This document shows, one piece after another, positions 5,895 through 5,926 of a DNA stretch of 5,926 nucleotides. The translations under genes were made by a program, and so were the position numbers. Origin of the DNA: SIG578 sp045543635 (GTDB lineage: Bacteria; Bacillota; Clostridia; Oscillospirales; Ruminococcaceae). Under the pieces are notes generated by a model that saw only the letters and a list, made by a program, of their open reading frames with translations, did not search any database and was not told where the DNA came from. The first letter of the stretch is position 1. Every line of letters begins with the position of its first letter. The stretch spans positions 1-5,926 of the forward strand of contig JAZQMT010000033.1 of NCBI GenBank assembly GCA_045543635.1, in the 5' to 3' direction.

Positions 5895-5922
5895 TTATTT
5901 AAGCGCCCCTTCTCAAGAGCGC
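5892..5922 (-). other. Two overlapping hairpins upstream of the tRNA-like sequence
   Basis: On the minus strand GCGCTCTT pairs with AGGGGCGC (5922-5915 with 5910-5903) around a GAGA loop, eight pairs including two G-T. CGCTT pairs with AAGCG (5905-5901 with 5896-5892) around AAAT. The two share 5903-5905, so they exclude one another, and the second also ties up the first three bases of the tRNA-like acceptor. The upstream end is cut by the window edge, so the transcript may be longer. Confidence 0.4.
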
Positions 5923-5926
5923 CTAA

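Noticed and set aside
5844..5926. Open plus-strand frame from an ATG at 5844 to the window edge
   Set aside because: No ribosome site and no recognisable protein; it is antisense to the tRNA-like sequence, whose GC-rich structured arms give spurious open frames.
5811..5926. 3' end of a tmRNA (ssrA)
   Set aside because: The CCCGCC-CCA end and terminator are reminiscent, but the usual GCGGG-TTCRA T arm is absent, and the 60 bases before it match a leucine tRNA D arm and anticodon arm rather than tmRNA pseudoknot sequence.
5775..5926. A T-box or other riboswitch controlling the epimerase operon
   Set aside because: No T-box motif or known aptamer core is recognisable, and the operon has its own near-consensus promoter downstream of the terminator.

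Overview
The window is AT-rich bacterial DNA with compact spacing, strong purine-rich Shine-Dalgarno sites (AAAGGAG, AAGGAGG, AGGAGGAG), vegetative sigma-A-type promoters that often carry an extended -10 TGn, and Rho-independent terminators between convergent genes. This suggests a low-GC Firmicute, probably a gut-type Clostridia relative; that is an inference from style and protein character, not a species call. The window may be a whole small contig, because both ends cut through features.

Layout, left to right. (1) Positions 1-10 hold the first codons of a minus-strand gene that runs off the left edge, with a good ribosome site; its control region (about 20-90) contains a large inverted repeat overlapping its likely -10. 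(2) Divergent from it, its own promoter drives ugd (230-1414), a short-type UDP-glucose 6-dehydrogenase strikingly like the E. coli form; it ends in a compact hairpin terminator shared with the next gene. (3) A minus-strand 162-residue zinc-ribbon membrane protein (1447-1935) has its own promoter. (4) Divergent from that, a PAP2-family membrane phosphatase (2086-3006) ends at a second shared, long-stemmed terminator. (5) A two-gene minus-strand operon follows: dipeptide epimerase (5609-4533), then an M20 dipeptidase of the PepD type (4522-3074), 10 bases apart, with the dipeptidase ribosome site overlapping the epimerase stop. A near-consensus promoter (TTGACA) lies upstream. (6) At the right end a minus-strand structured region (5811-5926) resembles a tRNA-Leu(GAG) that has lost its T arm and part of its acceptor pairing; it ends in CCA and abuts a strong minus-strand terminator (5775-5810).

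How the genes fit together. The clearest functional unit is the epimerase-dipeptidase operon. The epimerase converts an L,D-dipeptide to an L,L-dipeptide, and the dipeptidase can then hydrolyse it to free amino acids; the classic case is salvage of L-Ala-D-Glu from cell-wall murein. Ugd (UDP-glucuronate for surface polysaccharide) and the PAP2 protein (possibly lipid or polyprenyl pyrophosphate dephosphorylation) also touch envelope metabolism, but each is transcribed alone, so a joint pathway is only suggested. No CRISPR array, transposase or phage gene is visible. The strangest parts are the tRNA-like locus at the right end and the inverted repeat at the left promoter.
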